64,000 nt of DNA, from positions 34,276,263 through 34,340,262 of the forward strand of contig NC_092800.1 of the NCBI RefSeq assembly GCF_918797505.1, in the 5' to 3' direction. Under the pieces are notes generated by a model. That model ran no database searches, was not told the origin of the DNA, and saw only the letters and a program-made list of their open reading frames with translations. Of the stretch, positions 44,101 to 57,000 are shown one piece after another (the first letter of the stretch is position 1; each line of letters begins with the position of its first letter). This DNA comes from Bemisia tabaci. Its lineage: Eukaryota > Arthropoda > Insecta > Hemiptera > Aleyrodidae. Made by a program: the position numbers and the translations under genes.

Positions 44101-45436
44101 ATGCCCAACAATACAACATCAAAGGGTTGCGACTCAAGCTTGTCTTGACAAGTATGTTCTTCACCGAGCAAGGATGAGCGGCAAAGACAGTGGAGCACCG
44201 GACGAAATGTTTCACCCAACTCGGTAAGCTTAAAAATTTCCAATCCTGCAAACATAACAATCAAATTGCAATATTAAACGACAACACTTGCGAAATTTTG
44301 AATCGAATAGAAAAACAAGTATGAATCCTTCACAGTTAATCACAGATTATTGAAGGCCAGTCACTGCGTTGGAGATTCGGATTTTGAGATAGGTCTGTAC
44401 CCGCGATATACCTGATACTTTGAAAAAAAAAAAAAAAGGCCTACCACTTTACTCAACCCCCCCCCCCCTGAACATTACGCATTTTATGAATGGCCCCTTG
44501 GGTGTCATATTGTGTCTACAGTCTACCTAACAAGAAGTGTTGAGTGGTGGAGTCAAGGTTGAGGGCTCAGTCAATTAGGTCGAGAGTTACTGGACTGTTC
44601 AGGCGCCTCGGATGTTTAGATTGAGGCAAGTCTACTGAGTTTCCTTCCTTCTAAACTCTAACCAGCCCGCCGCAGCTTGAACTCTGCCCCTCATCCGTCT
44701 CTATTCATTGCATGAAGTATAATGTAAATCTACATCCCTCCTGAGATGTTGATCAAAAAGAGAAATTTGTTTGATCCAGAAAAAATTGCATTAGACTTCG
44801 AATTACAAAGCCTCTTTTGATAATCACCTTGTATTGCCTGTTTCCAGATTTTACCCAGGGACAGAAAACAAAGTCTACGAGATGCGCTATGTGCTGCCAA
44901 AGGGTCTAACATGTTCACAATGTGTCCTACAATGGAGGTATATAGCAGGCAACAACTGGGGCAAGTGTGAAAACGGAACTGAAGCTGTCGGCTGTGGACC
45001 CCAAGAGGAGTTCCGCGCTTGTGCAGATGTCGCAGTGGTGGACAGCACTGGTTCCTCTGATGACACACCATTCATCGACAATGAAGTCGGACCTGACGAC
45101 ACCAACGAAATCGACAGCAATGGCGAACAAGAAGAATTCGCTTCAGAGGCTACTAGCTTCCTATTTGTTGCTTTTGTTGTTCTCCTCATTTTAGTTATAA
45201 TTTTATCAATTGTTGCAGTGACATATCTTTACTTCCACAAGGCAAGAGAAATAGTCAAACGATGGTGGAATGAGAGGAAGAAAGCTCTCAGTGTTGATTA
45301 CGTAAAGAAATTTTCGTGTTGGAAATACTTGTCAAAAGACAAGGTTGCAGCCAATGAAAAACCTTTCCAAGCGCAACCTGTTCCACCTCCCAGAGTGAAG
45401 CGAACTGCAACGATAGGTTTCAAAGGGAGTTCCTGA
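41085..45436 (+). CDS. AA15-type lytic polysaccharide monooxygenase, membrane-anchored, exon 3 disrupted
   Basis: AA15 LPMOs are secreted copper enzymes that oxidatively cleave chitin or cellulose; insects use them in cuticle turnover, tracheal development and digestion. Exons: 41085-41194, 42799-42925, 43964-44223, 44848-45436; total 1,086 nt in consistent phase (361 residues plus stop if exon 3 were intact). A 22-residue signal peptide is followed directly by HGRLIEPPSRASMWR, so the mature protein would begin with the histidine of the copper brace. Next come the Cys-rich YGF...NDHELYCGGFSRQWN block and NGGKCGICGDAWD, then HEAGGKY and NHRG in exon 3, and the LTCSQCVLQW block in exon 4. Uncommon extras are one membrane helix (about 269-294) and a basic cytosolic tail of about 67 residues, giving type I topology. 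Exon 3 has a lost acceptor and an in-frame TAA, so this copy may be a pseudogene. The gene converges on SART3. Confidence 0.88.
42799..42925 (+). CDS. LPMO exon 2 (conserved Cys-rich AA15 block)
   Basis: The exon encodes YGFQDSPPDYNDHELYCGGF...QWNRNGGKCGICGDAWDSPQ, the most recognisable AA15 block. The acceptor is TTTCAG, the donor GTATTT, and it ends in phase 0. Confidence 0.93.
43964..44223 (+). pseudogene. LPMO exon 3, degenerate
   Basis: In the frame continuous with exon 2 this reads RTRNAHEAGGKYGQGVIVRK...NHRGIIEYD, then TAA (44099-44101), then CP...TQACLDKYVLHRARMSGKDS...MFHPTR and a good GTAAGC donor. HEAGGKY, NHRG (expected second copper histidine) and TQxCxDK are AA15 hallmarks. The bases just before the exon are AA (43962-43963) instead of the expected AG, and no AG exists between the upstream in-frame stop (43928-43930) and HEAGG. 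Expected L-T-A just before NHRG (44059-44070) and N-N after CP (44107-44112) are readable only in another frame, as if compensating small indels had accumulated. Confidence 0.8.
44848..45436 (+). CDS. LPMO exon 4 (C-terminal catalytic part, membrane helix, tail)
   Basis: The acceptor is CTGTTTCCAG. The exon encodes FYPGTENKVYEMRYVLPKGL, TCSQCVLQWRYIAGNNWGKC and CGPQEEFRACADVAV, then an acidic Ser/Asp/Glu linker, a strongly hydrophobic segment (SFLFVAFVVLLILVIILSIV and onward) and a basic tail (KAREIVKRWWNERKK) ending with TGA at 45434-45436. It is open throughout. Skipping exon 3 would not rescue the gene: exon 2 joined to exon 4 shifts frame and soon reaches a stop. Confidence 0.92.
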
Positions 45437-47104
45437 TAATTTAGTCTGATCTGCTATTTTTTCTAGGGTTTTCAAAGCAACTTGTCTTCATCTGTGAATT
45501 TAGTTATTTTTGCAAATGCCTGAATCAATGATTTTTGAAACATATTAAATCTCCTGATTTTGCAGTTTTAAAAAATATTTCCAATGAATGCCTCTTAATA
45601 TGATTCATGAATTTGATATAACATTGATAGGTAATTGATGCCTGCAAAAAAAATTATAAGAGAGTTACGACAAGTTGTTCTTGGAAAAAATTGTTCCACT
45701 ATGGTTTCTATTCCTTGCTCATGTTTTGAGCTTTCTAAAAAACTGGAACACCGATGAGCCTTCCTTCTTTAATAAGTATTTCGGGCACAGAGTGATTACG
45801 AAGTATCATCTCCTTTTTATTTGATTTCCCTCATTCTTGTCCTCAACACGAAAAAATTTGATGAACAATTGGATAACATGAAAAAATTTGATCTATTTAA
45901 AAAGGGTCCGATAGGCGTAACAATTAAGATACCAAATCTGTATTTCTCTGGATTAATGTACAGTTAATTTAAATCTCCAGAGGAATGGTACTGGTATTGA
46001 TTTTAGAAACTTTTAAAAATTAAATGCAGCAGAATCTGTTGAGGGTGCATTACATCAAGAAAAGTGAAGATAAAATGACGATTGATTCTTTCATTTCCAA
46101 ATAAGTATGTTTGTCCTATGAAAAATAATCCCTGTACAGGAGGCTTTTACGTAGCTTCCGACTTCTGCTTGCGCTAAAAGACCTTGCCAGGACTGACACT
46201 GAAATTCTTTGCCTGATAAGAAATCAGATTTTGGATGCGAGTTGGCTCTCAGATTTTTCTACTTCATCAATGATCTCATCTGACATGAATTAACAAACTA
46301 ACAGAATTACGAGGAGAACCCAGATTTTAAGGATAATCTTTAGTCATGGTAAGAGCGGGCTAGTGATCAACGAATTTGTGATTTTAAAAATTTTAAAACT
46401 TCATTTCAGGAATTTCGCAAATGACTTTAAGAACCACCCTAATCTGGGATGGTGAAAACTTCTAGGAACCTATGAAATTCTAACCTATGAACATCAAAGA
46501 AAGGAAAGTAGAAAGGAAAGTTTGATCACTCTTCTCCGAATATCAAAATGAAGAGGTGGCAATCATTTTCATACATAAAAGTGCAGGACAAAAAATATAT
46601 CTGGCTAGGAGTAAAGTATGTTCTTTTGAGCTTGATGGAATTACTCTATCCTGATGATCTTCTTACCAACTCCTTTATCAATTCAACATTACAAGTGTGA
46701 GAAAGGGAGAGATATTTATTTCACGATTACTTTGAAAAAGTTGATTTTTTAAAAAAGGAAAAAAAAATTAAAAGAAGAAAAGCAATATTTTGAGACAGTA
46801 CGATTTCCTGATCTCAACAGAAAGTGACATTGGGACAAGTTTTTTTTATGGTTTTTTTTTAAGATTTTGTGCAATACGAAGTTAGATACATCATTGTGAT
46901 ACAAAATTTAGACATAACTGGTCAGATTAGACCAGAATCAACCTTACTGCGTTACACATTGTCTAATTTTCTTCCATATTTTATTTTTTTAACAGAGAAC
47001 TAAACTTCTAAAGGACTTTAACCTTCCTGTGAATTTATCCTAGATTAAACAGGAGACACTAACGAGATTTCAAATTTCAGTGTTGCTTAGTTTTCTGTCT
47101 AGAA

Positions 47105-47332
47105 AATAAAACATCAGAGAAAATTAGGCATCGTCTGATATAGTTGGGCTGAGTCCGATTAAAATTGCACTGGGCATGAATGTACTTGAATAGGGTAGTG
47201 ATTGAAATGCTTCGGTCACCTCGATCTCTATCAGCAGCCCAATGTGCAATATAAAATAATTGAAATTTGACCTTTAAAGATATGATTGTAAAGTTACTTT
47301 GTAAAAGAAAGGGTGATTGAAATGTAAATAAA
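47105..47332 (+). promoter_or_regulatory. Candidate LPMO polyadenylation signals
   Basis: AATAAA occurs at 47105-47110 and 47327-47332. These are the first canonical signals I find on the plus strand downstream of the LPMO stop. They would imply a 3' UTR of about 1.7-1.9 kb, which is long, so the assignment is tentative. Confidence 0.25.
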
Positions 47333-48412
47333 ATTATTTTTTAAAATTTAATATTTCATTTCTTATTTTATTCATTTACTGGAGAACAAATTCTCGATTC
47401 CTTGAAATTTTCACTGACAAAGATGAGAGGACCCTACTATCAAAATTCGCCACTAGCTAAATTTTGATATTATTTAATAAGATTTTTTTGCGACCTCTTA
47501 AGCATACTGAGCATTTTAAGTGGACTTCCAATGAGCCAATTTCAAGACAAGTAAGGCTAAAAAGTGAATATTCAGGCTTCCATATTAGCATTTTCTAGTG
47601 GAGATATAGGATTGTTGCTAAGTGTGCATGGACGCTGTTCCACATACTATTTTCATTTGGAGGAATGGAGCTTATGCATGTGTCACAGAATAGGTCACTG
47701 AGGCATGAACGAATTTTGACTTGCGAATACATTTTTCTAAAGTTAAATGACACATTGAACGTGATGCTCAAATTAAAAACGCGAAAAAGTAACTCAGAGA
47801 CCGAGAATTACGCAGCGCAACTTTCTTGCAAATTTGAAACTCCTTGGTTTTAAGCAAAACCGAATGATGTCACCTGGCACCACTCAGAAGCAAGCACTGG
47901 GTTCTGCAACTTCTGTCAAATGGCTTTCTACTCCTCATACATGAAAACGATGAGAGATCCTAAACAATTTTTTCAGAATTAAAGAATGGAATTTCACTTA
48001 TGTTATCAGGGGTTAACAAGCAAAAATTCCTCATTGAAACTCGTTTTATTTCAACATACATCAGAGAAAAATGAAAGGAAATGGGAAGTTGACTGCCGTA
48101 GTACATCGCTTCCACCATTTTCCCGCCGTTCTGGCACGTTCGAAATTTCCTCGAGTCTTGAGCCTTTTTAAAAGTGGGCTTGTCTAAGATTTTGGCTCTA
48201 AAAATACGCAAGATATATCTCTTTAATTTACTCATCTGGTGCTTTCAGAATTTTAAATAAAAAACACATGGTTTAGTGACCCATTGCAATTTACATAGAT
48301 TTTCGTACGTGAAATTTAGCGAGAAACATGATAGTGCCTTTCGTTTTCTCTAGAATGAACTCTCAAGCAGAAATAGTGAATTTCAAACCGTAATTCAACG
48401 ATGAAAACGTTT

Positions 48413-48418
48413 TTTATT
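48413..48418 (-). promoter_or_regulatory. Probable SART3 polyadenylation signal
   Basis: AATAAA on the minus strand lies about 63 bp downstream of the SART3 stop codon. This implies a short 3' UTR of roughly 80-90 bp. The assignment rests on motif and position only. Confidence 0.5.
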
Positions 48419-48480
48419 CATTTTCCGGGAAACTGAATTTAAAAATAAAGCAAAACGAAAATACTAACTTCTCATTGATA

Positions 48481-48673
48481 TTATTTCTTGCCGAGTAATA
48501 AATTTCGGAAATCGCTGTTACTAAGGGCTGTTCCTGAGGGTTTGGGAGTACTGTCGCCATTGGTTGCTGGAGCAGGTGTGCCGTTCCCATTTGACACGGT
48601 TGTTGAAGTAGATCCTGGAACTGTGAGCTGCAATGCCCGAGGTAACATGATTTGCGTTCGTGATTTCCCTCGG
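48481..48673 (-). CDS. Sart3: SART3 exon 13 (C-terminus with Lsm-interacting motif)
   Basis: The exon encodes RGKSRTQIMLPRALQL, a low-complexity Thr/Asn/Pro/Gly stretch and the terminal LSNSDFRNLLLGKK, then TAA at 48481-48483. The terminal motif is the conserved Prp24/SART3 segment that binds the Lsm2-8 ring of U6 snRNP. The acceptor is TCTTTCAG. Confidence 0.94.
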
Positions 48674-51600
48674 CTGAAAGATTCAAACCATTAAAGATTA
48701 TTTAAGGTAACACGTATTGTGAAACGGAAAATCCATTACCTATTTTCTCCCTACAGTGCAGCCTTGATTTATTGGGCTACAATTTTATGGATGATTTTTC
48801 TGACCCCCTCATGAGGACTCATAAGATAAATAATACAGTTTTTAACAATAATAGGTGGAAAATGCAACTCGCTTGTACTTTTAAAAAATCTTTTTGTTTC
48901 AGTCTTAAAATAGACATTCTCTGTCAAGACTTGCCTTCTCGTATCGCACTAAGATATGGATTTGCAAAAAATGCATACCCTTGCATACGAGCCACCTAGG
49001 GTTAACTATCACAAACAACAGAAAACTTTTGCTGAGAAAAATAGCCATTTTTGTGAATTTTTAGGAGAAACCTTGGTTTTTCCGGATTTCTATGTAGTTT
49101 TTTCAAAATCCGCTGAATCAAATTAATGGATTTTGCGATAAAACAGATCCACCTGTCGGTCCTATGAAATTTGCTACATAGAGGTTTTACTGAATTTTTT
49201 TAATGCATTCTGTTCTCCTATGCAAAAATATAATGTGAATTGACAAGCAAAGGAGTTTGAATTGTTTCTCTATGGACAGTGAAAACTTAATTAATAAGTA
49301 TTGAAATCTTATTTTAGTACCCCAGTTCATCTTAAAATCATATTTTTTTCTGATCTTAGAAATGATATGCAATTTAAATTTAAAGACGTAGATAGACTTT
49401 ATATTCAAGTTGTATCTTCCTGGCTGGTTCTGTTTGAGAGGAGTATTAACCTCTTAAAATGATTTAATATTACAGGATATTTATTGAAGTGCAGAATGGA
49501 CAATTCTTTCTGAAATCCTTTTTGTCACATTAAGTTTGGCAGCATCACATCTGGAATTTCAGGTATTTAAAATTCCACTGACATCTCCGACTGATATTGC
49601 GGTCTTGTGAGAAAAAATTGAAGATTTTTTCCCCTCATTTTCCCCCTTTATTTTGAAGATATGCTTGCATGAATAAGCACTTCAGAGACACAAAAAAAGA
49701 GAGAGAGATTAAAAGAGTAATACCTTCCGTAATTTCTGGGCCCTCCGCCTAGGGACTGAACGGGTTGAGGAGCACTGCTTGGTATCAGACTGGTTTGGTT
49801 TCTTCTTTCAGGAGGTTTACTAAATGCTACGCTGATTTCTTGTCCTCCAATCTTTGAGCGATCTGCTTTGATCAGAGCTAGCTTTGCACTTTCCTGGGGA
49901 AAGAGTAAAATAAATTTTCTTCCGGTTGAACAAAAACAGATGATAAGAGAATGAAGAATGTTTAGGTATCCAAAAATAAACTAATTTTGTTTGTGAATGA
50001 AAATTACCGAATGAACTGAACGTACAGGAATCCTGAATTTTAAAATCAGAAAAATATTGAAGGTACTAAAGTACGATCAGAGAAAGATTAAGCCTGTTAA
50101 AATGCATTTGTTTAATTGGAAAACATCCCACAGGGCAGCATGTTTTACTCAACAGCAATCTTGTAGCAATCGTTTTGCATCACCTTACACTACGAGTTTT
50201 TGCTCCATACAACCTTTAAATAAAACTTTACAGAAATCTGTGCAATCAGAGAAAAATATGACAGAACAATTCATGAATTAAATACTTACTTCATCTTGGT
50301 ACTCAGCATATGCTATTCCTTTGGAATGTCCATTGCGATAAGTTGCCAACCGTAATTCTTTGAGGTTCCCGTATTCCTTGAAGATATTTGTTAACTCTTC
50401 TTCATTGATATTGACAGGTATGCCTGAGAATTTGAGAAAAAAATACTTGGAAGATATAATCAAAAGAGGGAGGAATATTAAACTAAGGGTGATTATAATT
50501 TCAGTTGATAAGAACCAAATACTGTATCAAAAAGGGGAAAGGAGGGAAAAAAGTTTTCATGAATACAGGGACATGAAAGCAGGGTAGATAACATGAAATA
50601 AAAATTCAACTTTTACTTATTCTCTACATGAATAAAAATGAACGGATCTCTCCATCTCCGTTTGTTATTGGGCTGAAATCGGAAAAAATGCATAAGTGAA
50701 TTTGTTTGTCCTCTTTTAGGTGCCATGTGTAGTTGGCTACTTAAATGATAAGCATAAAATATAATGACACTTCAGGGTGTCAACATTGGCAGGAAGAAAT
50801 ATCTTGACTTCTCCAGATTTCTCTTGGCCAGAACAATCAAAATTTCATAATGTATGACAACGACAATTTGCTTGCATAGAACGGAAAGTGAAAAATTTTT
50901 AGCAATTTCACAATAAATGACAGAAATATGTGAATTTCTCTTTAGGAATTTTTTTTTTTTTATTCAAAGAAAATAGTTATTACACGATTATTATAAATGG
51001 TACTCAAAAATCAGAAATTAACAATACACTTCAATAATCTTAAATGTAAGTAATTACAGTATAATTTATCTATTTTCTAAGAGACCGGAACCAGCCGTGG
51101 CTACTACTTCGGTTTGTGTGGGGGTTGGCATCCTATTATTTGTTACCTTATTTCTAGTTTCTAAAACTAACCTTATATACCTATATACCATGTTCCAATT
51201 TGCTTTTGTTTCCAACATGACCTTAATAACTGTCTCTTTTTTGATTTCGCGGTTCACGGCCGCCTGTATCGTATCTCTTTCCGAACGGAAATATGCGCAG
51301 CGGAAGAATGCATGATCAGGATCATCCCTCTCCGCGCCGCACATAAAACATCCTGGATTTTCTCTAATTCTGAACTTATGTAGATATGATCCAAAACAGC
51401 CGTGCCCTGTCAGGAACTGTGTCAGATAATAATCTGGGACACCATGTCCCCTGTTCATCCAGTCAAAAAAGTTACTACCGATTACTGCTCTTGTCCACCT
51501 CTCTCTGTCATCTCTCCAGTATATTTCATTGTACCATTTTCTCAATATAACTCTCTTTAGGAATTAATCATTCAACTAACTAAAGTTGCAATTCCTCACT

Positions 51601-54037
51601 GAGAATTATTTTTCTATTTGCTAAACTGAGAAAAACTTACAGCATTGAACCCTGAACCAAACTGAGACTCAGTTTGATTTAGCGAACAACACTGATGCCC
51701 TTTTCAGATTTTAAAATTCAAGATTTGTAATCATTTTCAGTCTTCTTCATAAAATTCGCCGACTTTTCCTTGACCTAATGAAATTCCCTGACAATGGAGA
51801 ATTTGCACGCAATTTTTTTATTGCTTCATCTGAAAGTGCCTAAAGAGCTGATTTGGCAGTATTTTTCATAATTTTTTTCTGTAATGGGAAACAGTATAAA
51901 AATAGATTTAAAAATGAGAAAAGCTCCCACTCCATCTAGTGACGTCATCTGGTGGCATTTTCCATTTAAACACATGTATTTTAGCAGATTAGGTTATTTT
52001 GTCATGTATATCTCTTCCAATAATTGTTCAATTTATGAACCAAGGGTATCCTTGTGTTCAGCTCACTTGGTAGCTTCTTCTTAAACACGGAATTCATCAA
52101 ATTTCAGACACTGCAAATTCTCCATCCTCGGTTTTCCAAGGACCCTTCACTTTAATAAAATTGCATTAGACTACATAAAATAAATAAAATACAATACCTT
52201 TGATAAATAATTTGTTCTTTTCTAGATCCGTTGAGAACTTGAAGGCTTTCGAGCGGCCGACTTTATCTGGATCACATCTCGATATGAACATAGGGCGATT
52301 GTTGATTTTTTCCCGATCTTTTTTTAACAATCCCTGGGCTTCAAGTTCAGACTCAAGAACAACATAGCAGTAGCCTTTGGACCGTCCCTGGAAATCTTTA
52401 ACAAGTCGTAATTCTTGAATAGGAAAGCCTAGTTTTGTGATACAATTCTTTATTTCTTCTTCCGTAACTGAGTAATCAAGATTACTAATAAAGACCATCC
52501 GACTATTTTTCTGAGCATCGTGCTGCTCCACTGCGCCAAAGTCTTCCAATTTTGGTTTCTTTTCACTGGGAGGACCGTCGGTAGATGGCACTTTAAATAC
52601 ACCATCTTTTTGAGATTCCGGTTCATGCTGACGCTTAGCTCCTAGATGTTCCCACTTTCCTTTCGATGAGCTTGACTGCACTTCACTATCTTCATTCATT
52701 TCTTTTTTTACATTTTTCTCCGCCTTCTCCTTTTTTCCTTTTTTGGACCGATCATTTCCAGATTTTTGTTTATTCTCCGTGTTGGCGGCTAATAGTTTCT
52801 CTTGCTTCAGTCTCTCTTGTTTTAACCTTTCGTTAACTTTAGATAAACAGTGCTCGTACTGTTCTAAGCTGCCGTGGAGTTTTTCGTAGTCTAGCCACAA
52901 TGTACCGATTCCTTCAGGCCAATCTGTGTCTGTGGCCAAGGCTCTTGCAAAAAGCCTCCGCAAGTGTTTTTCATCACCATAATACCTGGAGAAAACATTT
53001 ACAATACAAATGATTAGTACAGGAAAAATTATATTTTACAGAATTAAGAGGATTCAATGACGATTTAAACACTAGTCGCTCTTAAAATAGAGGCTTTTGC
53101 CGAGAGAGGATGTCTTCGAGGAGATTATCGTCCGTTACAGACACTCAGGCACAGTCAACCGAAAGCTATTGATTGAATTTTTCATGTGATCACATGCACA
53201 TTTCAGTCTTCTAAATATTAGCAAGACAAGTTCTGGAATGGCAGAAATTAGAGGTGGTGTAATATTTCATATAAACAACATCATGAGCAATATTGGAAAA
53301 ATTTTACCACTTCTCATACTTTTTCTTCAGTTAATGTCTACAACATTGAAGCAACATTACTTTCAATGCCATTATTTAAATACGATTTTTTTTTCCCTGC
53401 AAACTTGAATAATTTTGATCGATCAGTTGCTCCAAACTAAAACATAAATCTAGGAGAAAGCCAATAAACCCTCTGTGAAACTATTGATCGTCATCAGCTT
53501 TTCAGGCCAACTGATGGCATGGAAAAATTACAAGGAACTTAGGATTGTACTTCGAAACTTTTTAGGATCTACTTGAAATATTACAAGGATTAACACCAAA
53601 ATAAATGTCTTTTCTTACTAATCCTGTCATGATGTCTAATGTGTGAAAAAAAAGAAGTGACCAAGGGTTCTCTCTTTAAAAAAATGCAGAAACTGATTTA
53701 TGAGCGTTACAGGAATCAAAAATAGGAGCTCTAATCTTGAAAAATGAAAATAGCTACAACACACAATACCTTTCAATCGTCAAACATTGCGACCATAGAC
53801 TAGATTTTGTTTTGCAAATGGTTAAAATATCATTGTAGATTTGACGCACTTTTTCCATGCTTCTGTTTGGCTTGACAGCTTCCCATTTGGCCCAGAACAA
53901 AAGTAACTCACAATCTGGGTCACCTTCTGTCCCGAACACTGTGACATAAAAAAAAAAAATATAAATGGTAAACCATATTAAAGAGGAAATAGTACTTACT
54001 AGCACTGTGGCTTTACTAGCCACAGGTTATAAAATTG

Positions 54038-54078
<41 letters not shown>

Positions 54079-57000
54079 CCACTGCTCATTTCTTTTACAG
54101 AAATTTAAGAAATTTCCATAATGTTCAGCCTATGTATAGAACATCAGGAAAGAAACTGTAAAGAGTTGACTCTTGGTTTCTGTTGGTGTTAACTTCCTGT
54201 TGCATTTTGTTTTTATGAAAGTTATTTCAGTGATCAACTGTTTTTAAATAATCAATTTTCACATAATTTTCCTTAATCTATCTAAAACAAAATTCTCTAA
54301 AATACTCTGTACCTATTAGTATTTCCGTTTCCTTCATAGAAAATCGAGCAGGAGAGGAAACATTTTTGGTGCTTCCTCTTCAAAATTTTGAATTAGTATC
54401 GTCTTGCGGAAAAGCAGAAATCAATTTCTGACAGTCATGTAAGTAAGCATAGACAACGAAGATTATACAGCATAAATAGATTGCATTTAGCAGAAAAAAA
54501 CCAATAAGATTACAGAATTTTCGAAATCAGGCAACTTCTTCTTCGCTTTAAAGAATACAAAATAAAGATAAAATACTTACTGGATAAATACATACTTATA
54601 GGATCTTTTTCCTGTGAAATTGAATATTTTTTGGTAGAAGACCAAAATTAATTTGCTAAAGCATTTTTTCGGATAAAGATATAGATGTGTGATTTTTACA
54701 ACATGTTCTATGACCAAACTGGTTTCCTTCTGATAAATGGAATCCAAAATGACATCACAAGTCATTTAATTGGTCTGTAAGTAGTACACTACTCAATAAG
54801 TTCTTTAAAAGATTATATCTGAACTTGTCATTACACTACAAAATTACAAATTACAGACTATGATGACAAGTTGTTTTGATTCATGGCTTGTCAAAAAGCA
54901 CATTCTTGACCATTGGGGAAATGGACAGTTACCTGCTTTCAAAAATCATCTACAAATATAATCTCTCAATTTTTGGCAGCTTAATTCCATTTGAAAAAAG
55001 AGGTTGATCGCATCCAATTATGCCAAATCCACTTTGTAAATTTCTCTGATGGGAATCGTTTGCATTCACTTAAGAACAGTAGTGTGTGGTGAAATCTTGT
55101 TCCTTACTCGCACATTACATGGCTGCCCTTTGAATCCACAGGTACGACGAAAAGCTGCAGCTTGCCTACCTATTTCATCTTACTCATGGGCTCAATGGAC
55201 ATCCAGGTAATACGCGAGAGAGGATCAAGACTTCAGCTGATGCAACTAACTTGAAACTATAAATTTTAAAACTTACTTTGAACCAGATGTTCGTATGCTC
55301 GTTCAATGGTTGTTCTAATTTTCTCTTCGAAGGCACTTTGTTCCTCAGGACTTTTCTCATCATACGTCCGCCTCAGATACAAAATGTACTCCAACCACAC
55401 CGCTCGATAATCGTTGCTCGACGAGAATCCAGCGACTAATGCTTGCTCTAACACACCTGGATGATAGAACACATAGCACTCATTATAGTAAAAATAAAGA
55501 CAATTCTCCATTGGATCACAATCAGCAGAAAGGAGCCAACACCATTATACTGTTTTCAATATCAATCGACTTCATCTTTTCTTTAAAGAATACTAAATAT
55601 AAAAACAGTAATAAAATTTATGTACGCGATCTTTTTCCATTGAAATTGACATTTTTTTTTGGGCAGGAAAACAAAATTTATTTGCTATTCTAGATAATTT
55701 TTGGATAAAAATGAGGATGTACAATTTTTACGACATCGTGATGGCGTTGGTTCCCTCCTGCTAAATGCAATCCAATTGTCAAAGGATGATACACAAAATT
55801 TCTTAAAGTATGAAACTAAGAAAATTGGACAGAGCAACATGAGGTGCTCTCTGCAAAAATATTCTATAATGCTACAGGAGTGGCTTAGTGAGTCACTGAA
55901 ATATGAGACAGGCATAACGAGGTCAAAAACTGGCATATTTTGAGACAATTAGGCAAAGTCTGAAGACTCAAGGGGAAAAATTTCTCAGAGTGTTCACTCA
56001 CTGATCTACCAACATACATTCAAGCAAATTCTATAGATAGTTTAAAAGTTCTTAATGTTCTCATTTTTATTGCCAAAGTTTCGATTTTCTGAAATTTTTG
56101 CTGTAACAACAGTAAAAACTTCAGGGTGCAGAGACCATTAGGCAAGAGGGGACCATTTCAGTCCATACTCTGAAGTGTTTGAACGTTTTGAAGGAGCTTA
56201 ATTCCCTTACTTTCTTAAAATTTTATTTAGCTTTGAATGAGCACCGGTGAACAAAATTGATGTATGAGGTACTCAGAGGCAATATTTTAAACTACAATCT
56301 TCATGAAGGATTCTGATTATAATACCAAAATTTTGGAGTTAAGAAGAGCGAAAAAATTAGAATTTACATCATTCTTACTTAATTTCTTTTCTTTACCTAA
56401 GATATATTCTCGGGTGATAAAATGTAAATAAAAAGCAAACCTGTGACTGAGTCAATTGGTTCTTTGTACCGTTCTTGCTGTTTGATATAAATTAACCATA
56501 TCTCAGCACACCAAGGACAATTTCGTACCGCGCGCTGTAGAAGCTTTAAAACCTTGAGAGGGAAAAATCACAGGGATAAATAAAACACATTTTATGAAAA
56601 ATCCGAGGCTGAAAATAATTGGATCAGAGGCAACTCCAGAAGTTTTGTTTTAATTGATGAGAGGAAACAAAAAAAAGTTTAGGTAGCTACCTTGAGTAGG
56701 AGGACAAAAATTCTCCAAATTTTTCGTTAACTCCCAACATGCATTAATGAAGGGGCAAATCTTATTAATCATAGAAAATTTCAATTAAGTTCCAAATGTT
56801 TTCCTTGAAAGATATAACTTTCCAACATCTTAGATCAGATGAACATAGAAATTTCAAAGATAGAGAATAACAAAAAAAGAGGAAAGCAGAGGAGGAGGAA
56901 GGAAGAGGAAAAGAGGATGCTTTTCTATGAAGTTCACTGACATTAATGGTTTTCTACTCTAGTTTTTCTAATTTTAGTCACGATTTTTTCTCTTGACAAT

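Larger units (their letters stand above)
45437..48480. other. Convergent intergenic region, LPMO to SART3
   Basis: This is the space between the LPMO and SART3 stop codons. It is AT-rich and has no ORF I can support. It probably holds both 3' UTRs. A stretch near 48300-48360 resembles one near 26280-26340 (GCGAGAAACA...TTTTCTCT), suggesting a shared repeat fragment. Confidence 0.5.

Noticed and set aside
44730..45194. Several ORFs overlapping LPMO exon 4
   Set aside because: They are shadows in other frames of a conserved, correctly spliced exon.
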